NCBI GenBank assembly: GCA_902775475.1
Contig: CACYME010000001.1
Coordinates: 62,001-126,000, forward strand
DNA length: 64,000 bases
Source: an uncultured Prevotellaceae bacterium
Lineage (GTDB): Bacteria; Bacteroidota; Bacteroidia; Bacteroidales; Bacteroidaceae
Reading direction: 5' to 3'
A model generated the notes under the pieces. That model was not told the DNA's origin, ran no database searches, and worked only from the letters and a program-made list of their open reading frames with translations. Within the stretch, counting starts at the first letter, position 1. Each line of letters begins with the position of its first letter. The position numbers were made by a program, and so were the translations under genes. This document shows, in pieces, positions 8,063 to 17,166 of this stretch.

Positions 8063-10225
8063 ATGAAGCACTATTTACTAACTTTACTTTTATCATTAGC
8101 GGCAACCACTACCTATAGTCAGGAGCCTGTCTGGTATGACCTGACGAGCGAATATCTGGTGAACGCCGACTTCTCGCAGGGCATCAAGCACGGCCTGGAC
8201 GACACCGAGAACTCGGCCAACAAAGTGGAGGCGGTGACAGGATGGAAAGCCGACGTGGCAGAGAACGTCAGCGTCAGCGGTGCCACCTTCGCCTACGGCA
8301 CGCAGGCCACCTTCATCAGTCAGAAACTGCCACAGGTCGGCCCCGACGGCAACGCCGAGGGTGGATGTCTGGCACTGAGCGCCACACTGAAAGCCGCCAT
8401 CGTGTACTATCAGGACGTGAAACTGCCTGCGGGCAACTATATGCTGGTGGTGACATCGCAGAACCTCAATGAGAAGTCGCAGAAGGGTACCAGCCCGTCG
8501 GGATGGTGGGCATCAGAGACGGAAAACTTCCTGTCGGTTCGTGACAGCTTCCCCACAGGCGAATGGATCAACGACACCATCCGCTTCGAGCTGAGCGAAG
8601 TGACGAAGGGCCGCCTGCAAGTGGGCCTGAAGAGCGACCGCGGCACGGCACTGCGGTCTGCCGTTCAGGCCATCGACTGCGTGCGGCTGCTGCGCGACAC
8701 ACCTTTTAGTGACGATGATGAGATGACGCTCACTCCTGAAGTGGCCAACGACATGCGCTTTGCACGCGGTGCCACCATGGCCTTCGGACGCATCCTAAGC
8801 GTAGAAGGCAGCGATGTCGAGGAGCAGGGATTCTGCTGGGCCACCCACCCCGCACCCACCATTGAGGACAACCACACCACTGAGCACCTCAGCAATAGCG
8901 GATATATCTACTGGCTGAAAGACCTTCAACCTGCCACCATGTATTATATGCGGGCCTATGCCAAGACGAAGACCGGTCGCGTGGGCTACGGTGAGGACAT
9001 CAAGTTCTGCACCATTCCCAAGGGAAACATCACCTACTGGTATAACAACGGAGGCGACGAGGCCGCCAACAACCGCGTGAACAAGGCCGCTGCCGAGGCT
9101 TGTGACATTTTCAGCAACCTGATGAACGTGAGCAAGCACTTCAACATTGGCTACAGCGCCGGCACGCCTACCGCCGACTGCTACTACGCCGACGAGCCCT
9201 GGATGAACATGGGAGCCAACGCCAGCTACCAGCGCACGGGAACCATCATGCACGAGATGCAGCACGGACTGGGCGTCATTCCCTACTCCACCCAGTGGAA
9301 CAAGAACAACCTGCGCGAACGGCTTGATGGCGAAGGACGCGGCACAGGCCATTGGCTCGGCGACCGTGTGTCGGAATTCCTCGACTTCTGGGACAACACC
9401 ACGGGCTCGCAGCTCAACGGCGATTACCAGCACATGTGGCCCTACGGCATCAACGGTGCCAACGAGGACAACGGCAAGAAAGAACTGTACTTTGCCAACG
9501 CGCTCATCGGCCAGGCCCTGGGTGAGGACGGACTGGAGCATCACAGCCAGACCTTTGCCAATCCGTGCTATATCTTTACACAGGAGGATGACGTGAAGTA
9601 TTATCTGACGAACGAGGCCGAAGACCGTGGACGCGACGCTGCCTTCCTGGCGCCTGACGCCACGGGAAAACTGTCGTGGCGCAACATGACGGTAGAAGAG
9701 GCTTTGCAGGACGACAATGCCGCCTGGTACATCAGCTTCACGCCGTCGAACCAGTATTATCAGCTGCGCAATGTCGCCACCGGGCAGTACCTCACCTACT
9801 CTTCCGGAGCCTTCCGTGCACAAAAACGTACCACGCTGACCAGCAACGAGGACATTCACTTGATGAAAGGACGCGTTGACGTGGGCAAAGGAGCCATGAA
9901 GCGGCGTGGCTTCTGGCTGGTTCATCCCTCGCCGGGTAACTGGACACCACCATGCATGACAGCCAACGCCAACAATGTGGTGGGACCTTCGACGTTCAAC
10001 ATTGCCAACTCGAGCACTCGCCAGCGCTGGATCATCATGACTGCCGAGGACCTGACAGCCATTCAAGTGCAGACAGGCATCAGCGAACCAGCCGTCTGCG
10101 AGGAGCCTGCAAAAGCCGATGCAAACGCCATCTACACGCTCGACGGCCGCCGTCTGCAGACTGCCCCGTCGGCCCTGCGCCCCGGCATCTACATCGTGAA
10201 CGGAAAGAAAACAGTGGTGAAATAA
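8063..10225 (+). CDS. secreted multidomain protein with HExxH metalloprotease-like motif
   Basis: A 720-residue exported protein. It starts with a signal peptide (MKHYLLTLLLSLAATTTYSQ). A jelly-roll-like N-terminal region follows, then a fibronectin-like segment containing GFCWATHPAPTIEDN. A central domain carries HEMQHGLG, a zincin HExxH signature, inside GTIMHEMQHGLGVIPY. Next comes a ricin-like or trefoil-like module (YYQLRNVATGQYLTY). The tail IYTLDGRRLQ...GIYIVNGKKTVVK is the C-terminal module common on Prevotella secreted proteins and resembles type IX secretion signals. Substrate unknown; activity is inferred from the motif only. A strong hairpin ends the unit. Confidence 0.75.
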   Translation: MKHYLLTLLLSLAATTTYSQEPVWYDLTSEYLVNADFSQGIKHGLDDTENSANKVEAVTGWKADVAENVSVSGATFAYGTQATFISQKLPQVGPDGNAEGGCLALSATLKAAIVYYQDVKLPAGNYMLVVTSQNLNEKSQKGTSPSGWWASETENFLSVRDSFPTGEWINDTIRFELSEVTKGRLQVGLKSDRGTALRSAVQAIDCVRLLRDTPFSDDDEMTLTPEVANDMRFARGATMAFGRILSVEGSDVEEQGFCWATHPAPTIEDNHTTEHLSNSGYIYWLKDLQPATMYYMRAYAKTKTGRVGYGEDIKFCTIPKGNITYWYNNGGDEAANNRVNKAAAEACDIFSNLMNVSKHFNIGYSAGTPTADCYYADEPWMNMGANASYQRTGTIMHEMQHGLGVIPYSTQWNKNNLRERLDGEGRGTGHWLGDRVSEFLDFWDNTTGSQLNGDYQHMWPYGINGANEDNGKKELYFANALIGQALGEDGLEHHSQTFANPCYIFTQEDDVKYYLTNEAEDRGRDAAFLAPDATGKLSWRNMTVEEALQDDNAAWYISFTPSNQYYQLRNVATGQYLTYSSGAFRAQKRTTLTSNEDIHLMKGRVDVGKGAMKRRGFWLVHPSPGNWTPPCMTANANNVVGPSTFNIANSSTRQRWIIMTAEDLTAIQVQTGISEPAVCEEPAKADANAIYTLDGRRLQTAPSALRPGIYIVNGKKTVVK

Positions 10226-10256
10226 CCGCCGGGCGCTACTGGCCAACTGAATGCAA

Positions 10257-10293
10257 AAACGGCAGACATCCCTCAGAAGGCTGTCTGCCGTTT
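10257..10293. terminator. Hairpin between convergent genes
   Basis: Arms AAACGGCAGACA (10257-10268) and TGTCTGCCGTTT (10282-10293) form a perfect 12-bp stem. It sits between the stop of the secreted protein gene and the stop of the AlaX-like gene, so it can act in both directions. Confidence 0.75.
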
Positions 10294-10312
10294 CCTTTAT
10301 GCGCTATCGCCA

Positions 10313-10786
10313 TCACGATGCGATGACCTTGAACCTTACGCGGAAGCTCCGCTCGTGCTCGTCCCAGTTGGTGCCGAGCAGCTCGAAACGCCCTATCTGA
10401 CTCGTGCTTCTGACGTGTTTTCCAATGCAGGGGCACACATCGTAGTCGCCGATTCGCACCAGGCGGATAGTGTCACTGGCATCATCGGGCAGGCGGTCCA
10501 GCTCTACGCCCTCGGGCAAGTCATAACGGCTGACGAACTCGAAAGTAACAGGCAAGTCTTCATCAATCAGCTCGTTCATGCGCCGTTCTATCTCGCGCTC
10601 TTCCTTACGGTCGGGCTTATGGTCCAAGTGGAAGCTCATCTTACTCTTTTTCCGTTCCACATGGGCATTGTAACTGCGCCCACAACCGAACATACGAATC
10701 ATCGTCTGGTTCAGCAGGTGCTCGGCGGTGTGCGCAGGGGGAAACTCTTCCTTGTTGTGGTCGTTCAAAACAAAATCATCAGTCAT
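10313..10786 (-). CDS. stand-alone alanyl-tRNA editing domain (AlaX-like)
   Basis: A 157-residue protein of the tRNA second-additional-domain (tRNA_SAD) family. In this family the domain hydrolyses mischarged Ser-tRNA-Ala or Gly-tRNA-Ala. The zinc ligands typical of AlaX are visible: H19 and H23 in HTAEHLL, and C120 and H124 in CPCIGKH. It has no aminoacylation domain. It ends near the bidirectional hairpin and starts 46 bases before the GH2 stop on the same strand; no TAnnTTTG box is evident upstream, so it may be read from the GH operon. Which tRNA it edits cannot be told from sequence. Confidence 0.8.
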   Translation of the reverse strand: MTDDFVLNDHNKEEFPPAHTAEHLLNQTMIRMFGCGRSYNAHVERKKSKMSFHLDHKPDRKEEREIERRMNELIDEDLPVTFEFVSRYDLPEGVELDRLPDDASDTIRLVRIGDYDVCPCIGKHVRSTSQIGRFELLGTNWDEHERSFRVRFKVIAS

Positions 10787-10831
10787 AACTACCTAATAAT
10801 ATATCCTTGTTTACATGTTTTATATTCACTC

Positions 10832-13177
10832 CTATTTGACCGGCATAGTAATACTCTCGGAGTTCAGCCCGTCTGCCGTAGCCGTCAGCGTAACGGGCCC
10901 TGCCTGTCGCTGTGAACGCAGGATGACGGTGCAGGTGCCATTGTAGAGATTACGGACATTCCCCACGGTCATCTCGTCGGAATTGATGTTGCCATTGATA
11001 ACGCCGACGATGCTGGCCGGACCACTGACGCTAAATGTCACCTTTTGGTCGGCGGTCTGAACGTGGCGTCCCTTCGCATCGAGGGCCACGATGCGCACAT
11101 GCTGCAAGTCCTGCCCATCGGCATTCCAGTCGGCGTTATCGGACTGAGCCTGCAGCTTCACCGCCGGCCCAGTAGTCTCAATCTTGTGGCGAGCCACCTC
11201 TTTGCCGTCCTTATATGCCACGGCCTCCAGCGTTCCTGGCTGGTAGTCAATATTGCTCCAGCGAATCTGATTCCGCACTCTCGCATCTTGAACGGGATTC
11301 TGCTTCTTGCCCAGGCTTTTGCCGTTGAGCCGTAGTTCCACCTCGTCGGCATTAGTATAGACAATGAGTAAAAGCGCCGAACCTTCGTCGTGGTTCCAGT
11401 GGTCGCACATCTTGCTGCTTCCCTTCTTCCCAACAACGGCAATGTGCACTACTGGTATGTCAGGGCAGAAGAAACTCTTCATGTAATAGGCTTTCGGCTT
11501 CGGCTCCAATGCGATGTCAAAGACGCCTTGCGCCCAGCCTTTGGCAGGCCACCCTTCGCTCTCTCCCAAGTAGTCAATAGCTCCCCAGTAAGCCAGTCCG
11601 ATAACTTTGTCGAGGTTCATCTCGAAAAAGTTCTGCCCCATGGCCAAGACGCTGGCCTCGCTCTGGTAGAAAGTCATCCAGGGGAAGCGACGACCATCGC
11701 CAGGAAAGTACATATAGCGGTAATTATAGGACTGCACATCGGTAATCATGGCCAAGTCACTGGGCAGCGAGTCGGTCTGCACATTGCGATAGCGAGGGTG
11801 CATGGCCACGGTGGTGAGACGCGTGGAGTCATAACGGTTGACGAGCGTACGCATCAGGCGGTACATCGTCACGCCGAAGTCGTTGAACGGCTGGTTGGGG
11901 TCCTGCTGAAGCTCATTGCCCAGGCTCCACAGCACCACCGATGGCGAGTTGCGGTCACGCTTCACCCATTCGGGAATGTCGCGCTGCCACAGCTTCTCAA
12001 ACGGCACCCGCCCTCCTGAATGCTGACGCGTCCATTTGTCATAAAGTTCATTGACGACAAGAATGCCATACTTGTCGCAGAGTTCAATGAACTCACGGCT
12101 ATAGGGGTTATGCGACGTGCGGATGTGGTTGATGCCAAACTGCTTCATCAACAGGATGCGCTTCTCGATGGCCCGCGGATAGGCGGCAGCACCCAGTGCC
12201 CCCAGCGTGTGGTGGTTGGCATAGCCTTTGAGCAGCAGTTTACGCCCATTCAGCTTCAGGCCAAATTCGGGGCCAATCTCCACGGTGCGCAGGCCAAAGT
12301 GGTCGCTCGTCTCATCGATGACGCTACCATCCTGACCAATCAGCCGGGCCACAAGAGCGTAGAGTTGCGGCGAGTCGACATCCCATACACAGGGGTCTGG
12401 CAATTCGACCTCCTCTATCAACTTAGCCTCTTGCGTGCGGGCCATGGGGTGGCGGACAATCTCCCGTCTGTCCTCATAGACCACCTTGCCATTGGGTGCT
12501 ATCACCTGAACGTTCACCAAAGCCGGCTGAGCGGTTCGGTTAGTCAGTTCTACAGTAGCATTCAAGAACCTGTTATCGTGGGTAGTAATGTAAAGCGGAT
12601 GACGCCCAAAGTACAAATTCTTCGATGTGTTCACCAGACGTACGCTACGGAACAGCCCGCCCCCGGTATACCAGCGCGAGTTGCCCGGCTCGCGGGTGTC
12701 GGCCATCACGGCAATGACATTCTCCTTTCCTACTTTCAGCTTATCGGTCACGTCAATTTCAAAGCCTACGTAGCCATAATCCGTACCCCCGATGAGCTCA
12801 CCGTTCAGGTAGACATCGGCGGCGTACATGATGCCGTCGAACTGTAGCAGCAGGCGCCTGTCGCGCAACGAGTCAGCAGGCGTCAGGTGCAGCCTATACC
12901 AACCCTTGCCCGTCTTCTTGTAGCCGCGACTGCGCAGCATCCTGTTGTTTCCCTTCTCGTTCGTCTCAGGATTAGCCCAAGGCTGCTCTATCTGGAAGTC
13001 GTGTGGCACGTCGATTATTCGCCATTCCGAGTCATCCAATTCCGGAGCAGCTCCATCTTCCAGATTGCCCAGATAGAAGCGCCAGCCAAAGTTTAGACAT
13101 TGTGATTCCGCGGAACTCGACGAGAGCTGGAACAACACAACGGATAATGAAAGAAGGAACAGTCTCGGCCACATCAT
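10832..13177 (-). CDS. GH2 family beta-galactosidase-like enzyme (downstream copy)
   Basis: A 781-residue exported glycoside hydrolase of family 2. A signal peptide (MMWPRLFLLSLSVVLF...) is followed by the sugar-binding jelly roll (GWYRLHLTPADS...), an immunoglobulin-like domain, the TIM barrel and C-terminal Ig-like domains. The acid/base glutamate is in WSLGNELQQD and the likely nucleophile in TFYQSEAS. Its start overlaps the stop of the upstream GH2 gene by four bases (ATGA), implying translational coupling. Most of the length is closely similar to that neighbour, so this is a tandem duplication. The partners suggest a pectic galactan or related substrate; other GH2 activities such as beta-glucuronidase remain possible. 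Confidence 0.88.
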   Translation of the reverse strand: MMWPRLFLLSLSVVLFQLSSSSAESQCLNFGWRFYLGNLEDGAAPELDDSEWRIIDVPHDFQIEQPWANPETNEKGNNRMLRSRGYKKTGKGWYRLHLTPADSLRDRRLLLQFDGIMYAADVYLNGELIGGTDYGYVGFEIDVTDKLKVGKENVIAVMADTREPGNSRWYTGGGLFRSVRLVNTSKNLYFGRHPLYITTHDNRFLNATVELTNRTAQPALVNVQVIAPNGKVVYEDRREIVRHPMARTQEAKLIEEVELPDPCVWDVDSPQLYALVARLIGQDGSVIDETSDHFGLRTVEIGPEFGLKLNGRKLLLKGYANHHTLGALGAAAYPRAIEKRILLMKQFGINHIRTSHNPYSREFIELCDKYGILVVNELYDKWTRQHSGGRVPFEKLWQRDIPEWVKRDRNSPSVVLWSLGNELQQDPNQPFNDFGVTMYRLMRTLVNRYDSTRLTTVAMHPRYRNVQTDSLPSDLAMITDVQSYNYRYMYFPGDGRRFPWMTFYQSEASVLAMGQNFFEMNLDKVIGLAYWGAIDYLGESEGWPAKGWAQGVFDIALEPKPKAYYMKSFFCPDIPVVHIAVVGKKGSSKMCDHWNHDEGSALLLIVYTNADEVELRLNGKSLGKKQNPVQDARVRNQIRWSNIDYQPGTLEAVAYKDGKEVARHKIETTGPAVKLQAQSDNADWNADGQDLQHVRIVALDAKGRHVQTADQKVTFSVSGPASIVGVINGNINSDEMTVGNVRNLYNGTCTVILRSQRQAGPVTLTATADGLNSESITMPVK

Positions 13178-15576
13178 CGCACTAATTTGGTTTGTAATCG
13201 CACTTTCACAGGCTTCAATTCGTCGGCCGTGGCCGTCAGCGTAACGGGGCCTGCCTGCCGCTGCGAACGCAGGATGACGGTGCAGGTGCCATTGTAGAGT
13301 TTGCGGGTATTCCCCACGGTCATTTCATCGGAATTGATGTCGCCGTTGATGACGCCGACGATGCTGGCCGGGCCATCGACGCTGAACGTCACCATTTGGT
13401 CTGTAGTCTGCGCCCTACGGCCCTTCTTGTCTACAGCCTCTATGCGCACGTGCTGCAGGTCCAGCCCATCAGCCTTCCAGTTGGCGTTGTCGGGCTGTGC
13501 CAGCAGCTTCGTGGCCTGCCCGGTGGTCTCTATCTTGTGTCGGGCCACCACCTTTCCGTTGCTACGCGCCACGGCCTCCAGCTTTCCGGGCTGATAGGCA
13601 ATGTCGTTCCATCGAATCTGGTTGCGCATCTTCGCGTCGTCTACGGGATTCTGCTTCTTGCCCAGGCTCTTGCCGTTGAGCAGCAGCTCCACCTCATCGG
13701 CATTTGTATAGGTAATGAGCGAGAGCTTCGAGCCTTCGGCGCGGTTCCAGTGGTCGCTCATGCCGTCGTTGCCCGTCTGCACGCCGTTCCACATCATGTC
13801 GCCCTTCTTCTCAACGACGGCAATGTGCACCACTGGCTCGTCGGGGCAGAAGAAGCTCTTCATATAGTAGGCCTTCGGCTTCGGCTCCAGCGCGATGTCG
13901 AACACGCCCTGGCTCCAGCCCTTGGCAGGCCATCCCTGGCTCTCGCCTAAGTAGTCGATGGCTCCCCAGTAGGCCAGTCCGATGACCTTGTCGCGGTTCA
14001 TCTCAAAGAAGTTCTGGCCCATAGCCGAGACGCTGGCCTCGCTCTGGTAGAAAGTCATCCAGGGGAAGCGGCGGCCATCGCCGGGGAAGTACATATAGCG
14101 ATAGTTATAGGCCTGAATGTCGGTAATCATCGCCAGGTCGCAGGGCAGCGAGTCAGTCTGCCAGTTGCGGTAGTGTGGATGCATGGCCACGGTGACCAGG
14201 CGCGTGGAGTCATAGCGGCTGACGAGCGGCCGCATCAGGCGGTACATCGTCACGCCGAAGTCGTTGAACGGCTGGTTGGGATCCTGCTGCAACTCATTGC
14301 CAAGACTCCACAGCACCACCGATGGCGAGTTGCGGTCGCGCTTCACCCATTCGGGAATGTCGCGCTGCCACAGATTCTCAAAGTCAGTACGTCCGCCCGT
14401 ATGCTGACGCGTCCACTTGTCGTAGAGCTCATCCACGACGAGGATGCCATACTTGTCGCAGAGTTCAATGAACTCGCGGCTGTAGGGGTTGTGCGATGTG
14501 CGGATGTGGTTGATGCCGAATCGTTTCATCAGCTGTAGGCGTTTCTCGATGGCCCGCGGATAGGCGGCAGCGCCCAGTGCCCCCAGCGAGTGGTGGTTGG
14601 CATAGCCTTGCAGCAGCACCTTACGGCCATTTAGCTTCAGACCGAAGTCGGGGCCTATCTCCACGGTGCGCAGTCCGAAGTGGTCGCTCACCTCATGGGC
14701 GATGGTTCCGTCCTGGCGCAGCAGACGGGCTACGACGGTGTAGAGCTGCGGCGAGTCTACATCCCAGACGCGAGGTTCCTTGATTTCCACGTCGGTGGCG
14801 AGCCGTGCCTCCTGTGTCCGGGTCAAGGGATGGCGAGCCACGTCGGCAGTCTGTTCCCACACCTGCTTGCCATCGGGATCTATCAGCAGCAGTTGCACCC
14901 GAGCCGGCTGGCGGGTGCGGTTGGTCAGCTCAGCCGAGATGCTGACGTAGCGGTTATCGCGGGTGGTGATGTAGAGCGGATTGCGGCCGAAGTGCATGTC
15001 CTTCGGCGTGCTCACCAGGCGGACGCTGCGGAAGAGTCCGCCACCGGTGTACCAGCGCGAGTTGCCCGGCTCACGTGTGTCGGCCATCACGGCCAGGACA
15101 TTTTCACGCCCTATGCGGATCTTATCGGTCACGTCGATTTCGAAGCCCACATAGCCATAGTCGGTGCCACCGATGCGCACGCCGTTCAGATAGACATCGG
15201 CGGTGTACATGATGCCGTCGAACTGCAGCAGCAGGCGCCGGTCGCGCAACGAGTCAGCAGGCGTCAGGTGCAGTCTGTACCAGGCCTTGCCCATTTCCTT
15301 GAATCCACGGCTGCTAAGGCGGCTCTTGATGTTGGCGGCCACGTCAGTGTTGTCGGCCTTCTCATCGGCTGAAGGTGCCACCCAGGGCTGCTCAATCTGG
15401 AAGTCGTGGGGCACGTCGACCGTTCGCCAGCCAGCATCGTCGAGCTTCACGGCAGCGCCGTCGGCCACGTCGCCAAGGTGGAAGCGCCAACCGAAGTCGA
15501 GCGACTGCGCCCCTGCTGGGCTAAATGATAAATGACAAATGATAAATGATGCGAGAAGAAGGCTCAGGTTTCTCAT
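13174..15576 (-). CDS. GH2 family beta-galactosidase-like enzyme (upstream copy)
   Basis: An 800-residue paralogue of the next gene with the same domain order: signal peptide, jelly roll, Ig-like domain, TIM barrel with WSLGNEL (acid/base) and YQSEAS (nucleophile), and C-terminal Ig-like domains ending in DELKPVKVRLQTK. Relative to its partner it has a short insertion after the N-terminal EQPW motif and another near DMMWNGVQTG. The signal peptide is odd: its hydrophobic core SFIICHLSF is encoded by a tandem ATGATAAATGA-type repeat (15531-15552). The gene begins 12 bases after the GH28 stop, so the three glycosidase genes form one operon. Confidence 0.9.
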   Translation of the reverse strand: MRNLSLLLASFIICHLSFSPAGAQSLDFGWRFHLGDVADGAAVKLDDAGWRTVDVPHDFQIEQPWVAPSADEKADNTDVAANIKSRLSSRGFKEMGKAWYRLHLTPADSLRDRRLLLQFDGIMYTADVYLNGVRIGGTDYGYVGFEIDVTDKIRIGRENVLAVMADTREPGNSRWYTGGGLFRSVRLVSTPKDMHFGRNPLYITTRDNRYVSISAELTNRTRQPARVQLLLIDPDGKQVWEQTADVARHPLTRTQEARLATDVEIKEPRVWDVDSPQLYTVVARLLRQDGTIAHEVSDHFGLRTVEIGPDFGLKLNGRKVLLQGYANHHSLGALGAAAYPRAIEKRLQLMKRFGINHIRTSHNPYSREFIELCDKYGILVVDELYDKWTRQHTGGRTDFENLWQRDIPEWVKRDRNSPSVVLWSLGNELQQDPNQPFNDFGVTMYRLMRPLVSRYDSTRLVTVAMHPHYRNWQTDSLPCDLAMITDIQAYNYRYMYFPGDGRRFPWMTFYQSEASVSAMGQNFFEMNRDKVIGLAYWGAIDYLGESQGWPAKGWSQGVFDIALEPKPKAYYMKSFFCPDEPVVHIAVVEKKGDMMWNGVQTGNDGMSDHWNRAEGSKLSLITYTNADEVELLLNGKSLGKKQNPVDDAKMRNQIRWNDIAYQPGKLEAVARSNGKVVARHKIETTGQATKLLAQPDNANWKADGLDLQHVRIEAVDKKGRRAQTTDQMVTFSVDGPASIVGVINGDINSDEMTVGNTRKLYNGTCTVILRSQRQAGPVTLTATADELKPVKVRLQTKLVR
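15531..15552 (-). repeat. Simple repeat coding for a signal-peptide core
   Basis: On the minus strand the sequence is repeated TCATTTATCATTTGTCATT-like units. It lies inside the signal peptide of the upstream GH2 gene. Related ATGA-rich repeats occur at 23107-23159, 23761-23856, 48781-48830 and 54283-54317. Confidence 0.7.
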
Positions 15577-15588
15577 TTTCTTTATTAT

Positions 15589-17055
15589 TTAATCGATTAT
15601 TATTTTTACGTTGTCCTTGGTGATATTCTTGCTGTACTGGAAGGTTGCATCGTGCTTGGCACGGATGACGATGTCCTTCAGCCTGATGCCATCTATGGGC
15701 ATCTCGGGCAGTCCGTTGAACTCCATGGCGAAGCCGGCATTTGAGCAGATGACATTGCGGATGTCGATATTGCGGAAAATGGGTGTCTCCTCTGTCACGG
15801 GCACTGCGGCCACCTCCGTGGGCTGGCCACCCTCAGCCAGCACCTCGGCCACCGACTTGCCGCCGTAGTACATGTTGAACGTCAGGGCGTAGGTCTTGAT
15901 GTCGTTCATCGAAATGCCGTCTATATAGATGTTCTCCACAATGCCTCCGCGGCCACGGGTGGACTTGAAGCGCAGGCCCACGTCGGTGCCCAGGAACTGG
16001 CAGTCGCGCACCATAATGTTCTTCACGCCGCCGCTCATCTCCGAACCGACGACGAAGCCGCCATGCCCGGCGAAGACGGTGCATCCGCTCACCACGACGT
16101 TCTCGCAGGGCCGGCCGCGGCGCCGTCCGTCGGCGTCCTTGCCGCTCTTGAGGCAGATGCCATCGTCGCCGGCATCGAAGCGTGAGTTCACGATGAGCGC
16201 GTTGCGGCACGACTCCAGGTCGAGTGCATCGCCGTTCTGGGCGTAGGCCGGATTGCGCACCAGCACCTCGTCGATGATGATGTTCTCACACATCAGTGGA
16301 TGGAGGTTCCAGGCCGGCGAGTTCTGGAAGATAACGCCCTGCAGGAGCACGTTCTTGCAGCCCACCAGACTGACCATCACGGGGCGCAGGAAGCGCTTCA
16401 TCTGCTGCCACTCCTCCTCCGTCTGTGCGTCGGGCACGTTCATGTTTGCCTTGGCCTCGCCGCGTACATAGCTCTCCGAGGGCACCCAGTAGCCCTTGCG
16501 CAGTTCCCGGCTGCCGGGTACCTCCAGCAGGCTCTTCCAGTGGCTGTCGGTCACCTTCGAGCGCTTCACGGGTCGCCAGTACTGGCCGTTGCCGTCGATG
16601 GCCCCATGGCCGGTGATGGCGATGTTCTCCTGTCCTACTGCCGAGATGGGCGACTGGCAGCGTCGCGTCTCCAGCCCCTCGAACGAGGTCTTCACCAGCG
16701 GATAGAGCGCCTCGTCGGCAGCAAACTGTATGACGGCACCGTGCTCCAGGTGCAGCTCGGTGTTCGACCGCAGCACGATGGGTCCCGTCAGCCACACGCC
16801 GCGAGGCACCACCAGCCGACCGCCACCACGGGCGCTCAGCGCCTTGAAGGCACGCTCGAAGGCATCGGTGCACAGCTGTTGGCCCGTACCGTCGGCCCCG
16901 AAGTCGGCCAGGTTCACCTCGCCGGAGGGAATCTGTGGGGCCTTCACCGTGGCCATCGTGAAGGGGAGTTCTTCCGTGTAGCGGCTGTAGGGATTGGCGC
17001 CAATGGAAACGGCAGAGGCCAGCAACAGCGCCAGAGTGAGTAGAGTTTTCTTCAT
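15589..17055 (-). CDS. GH28 polygalacturonase
   Basis: A 488-residue exported right-handed beta-helix enzyme that hydrolyses galacturonan bonds in pectin. It has a signal peptide (MKKTLLTLALLLASAVSIGA), then a GADGTGQ start motif typical of the pectate-lyase-like fold. GH28 catalytic motifs follow in order: NGDALD, DAGDDGIC with the paired aspartates, GHGG, and RFKS in place of the usual RIK. It is first in an operon with the two GH2 genes and has its own TAnnTTTG box. Exo or endo mode, and action on homogalacturonan or rhamnogalacturonan, cannot be read from sequence. Confidence 0.92.
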   Translation of the reverse strand: MKKTLLTLALLLASAVSIGANPYSRYTEELPFTMATVKAPQIPSGEVNLADFGADGTGQQLCTDAFERAFKALSARGGGRLVVPRGVWLTGPIVLRSNTELHLEHGAVIQFAADEALYPLVKTSFEGLETRRCQSPISAVGQENIAITGHGAIDGNGQYWRPVKRSKVTDSHWKSLLEVPGSRELRKGYWVPSESYVRGEAKANMNVPDAQTEEEWQQMKRFLRPVMVSLVGCKNVLLQGVIFQNSPAWNLHPLMCENIIIDEVLVRNPAYAQNGDALDLESCRNALIVNSRFDAGDDGICLKSGKDADGRRRGRPCENVVVSGCTVFAGHGGFVVGSEMSGGVKNIMVRDCQFLGTDVGLRFKSTRGRGGIVENIYIDGISMNDIKTYALTFNMYYGGKSVAEVLAEGGQPTEVAAVPVTEETPIFRNIDIRNVICSNAGFAMEFNGLPEMPIDGIRLKDIVIRAKHDATFQYSKNITKDNVKIIID

Positions 17056-17099
17056 GATTGTGTTTTAGTTTAAGTGAGTAGTTGTTTCGCAATTTTGTG

Positions 17100-17107
17100 C
17101 AAAGGTA
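17100..17107 (-). promoter_or_regulatory. Predicted -7 box for the GH28-GH2-GH2 operon
   Basis: TACCTTTG on the minus strand, 45 bases before the GH28 start. It is divergent from the transposase promoter about 44 bases away. Confidence 0.65.
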
Positions 17108-17150
17108 GCGAAAAAAAACGGTCCTGCAAAATAATCTGCCGAAAATATCG

Positions 17151-17158
17151 TATCTTTG
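17151..17158 (+). promoter_or_regulatory. Predicted -7 box for the HUH transposase gene
   Basis: TATCTTTG ends eight bases before the ATG at 17167, so the transcript would be almost leaderless. Confidence 0.55.
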
Positions 17159-17166
17159 CATTGGTT

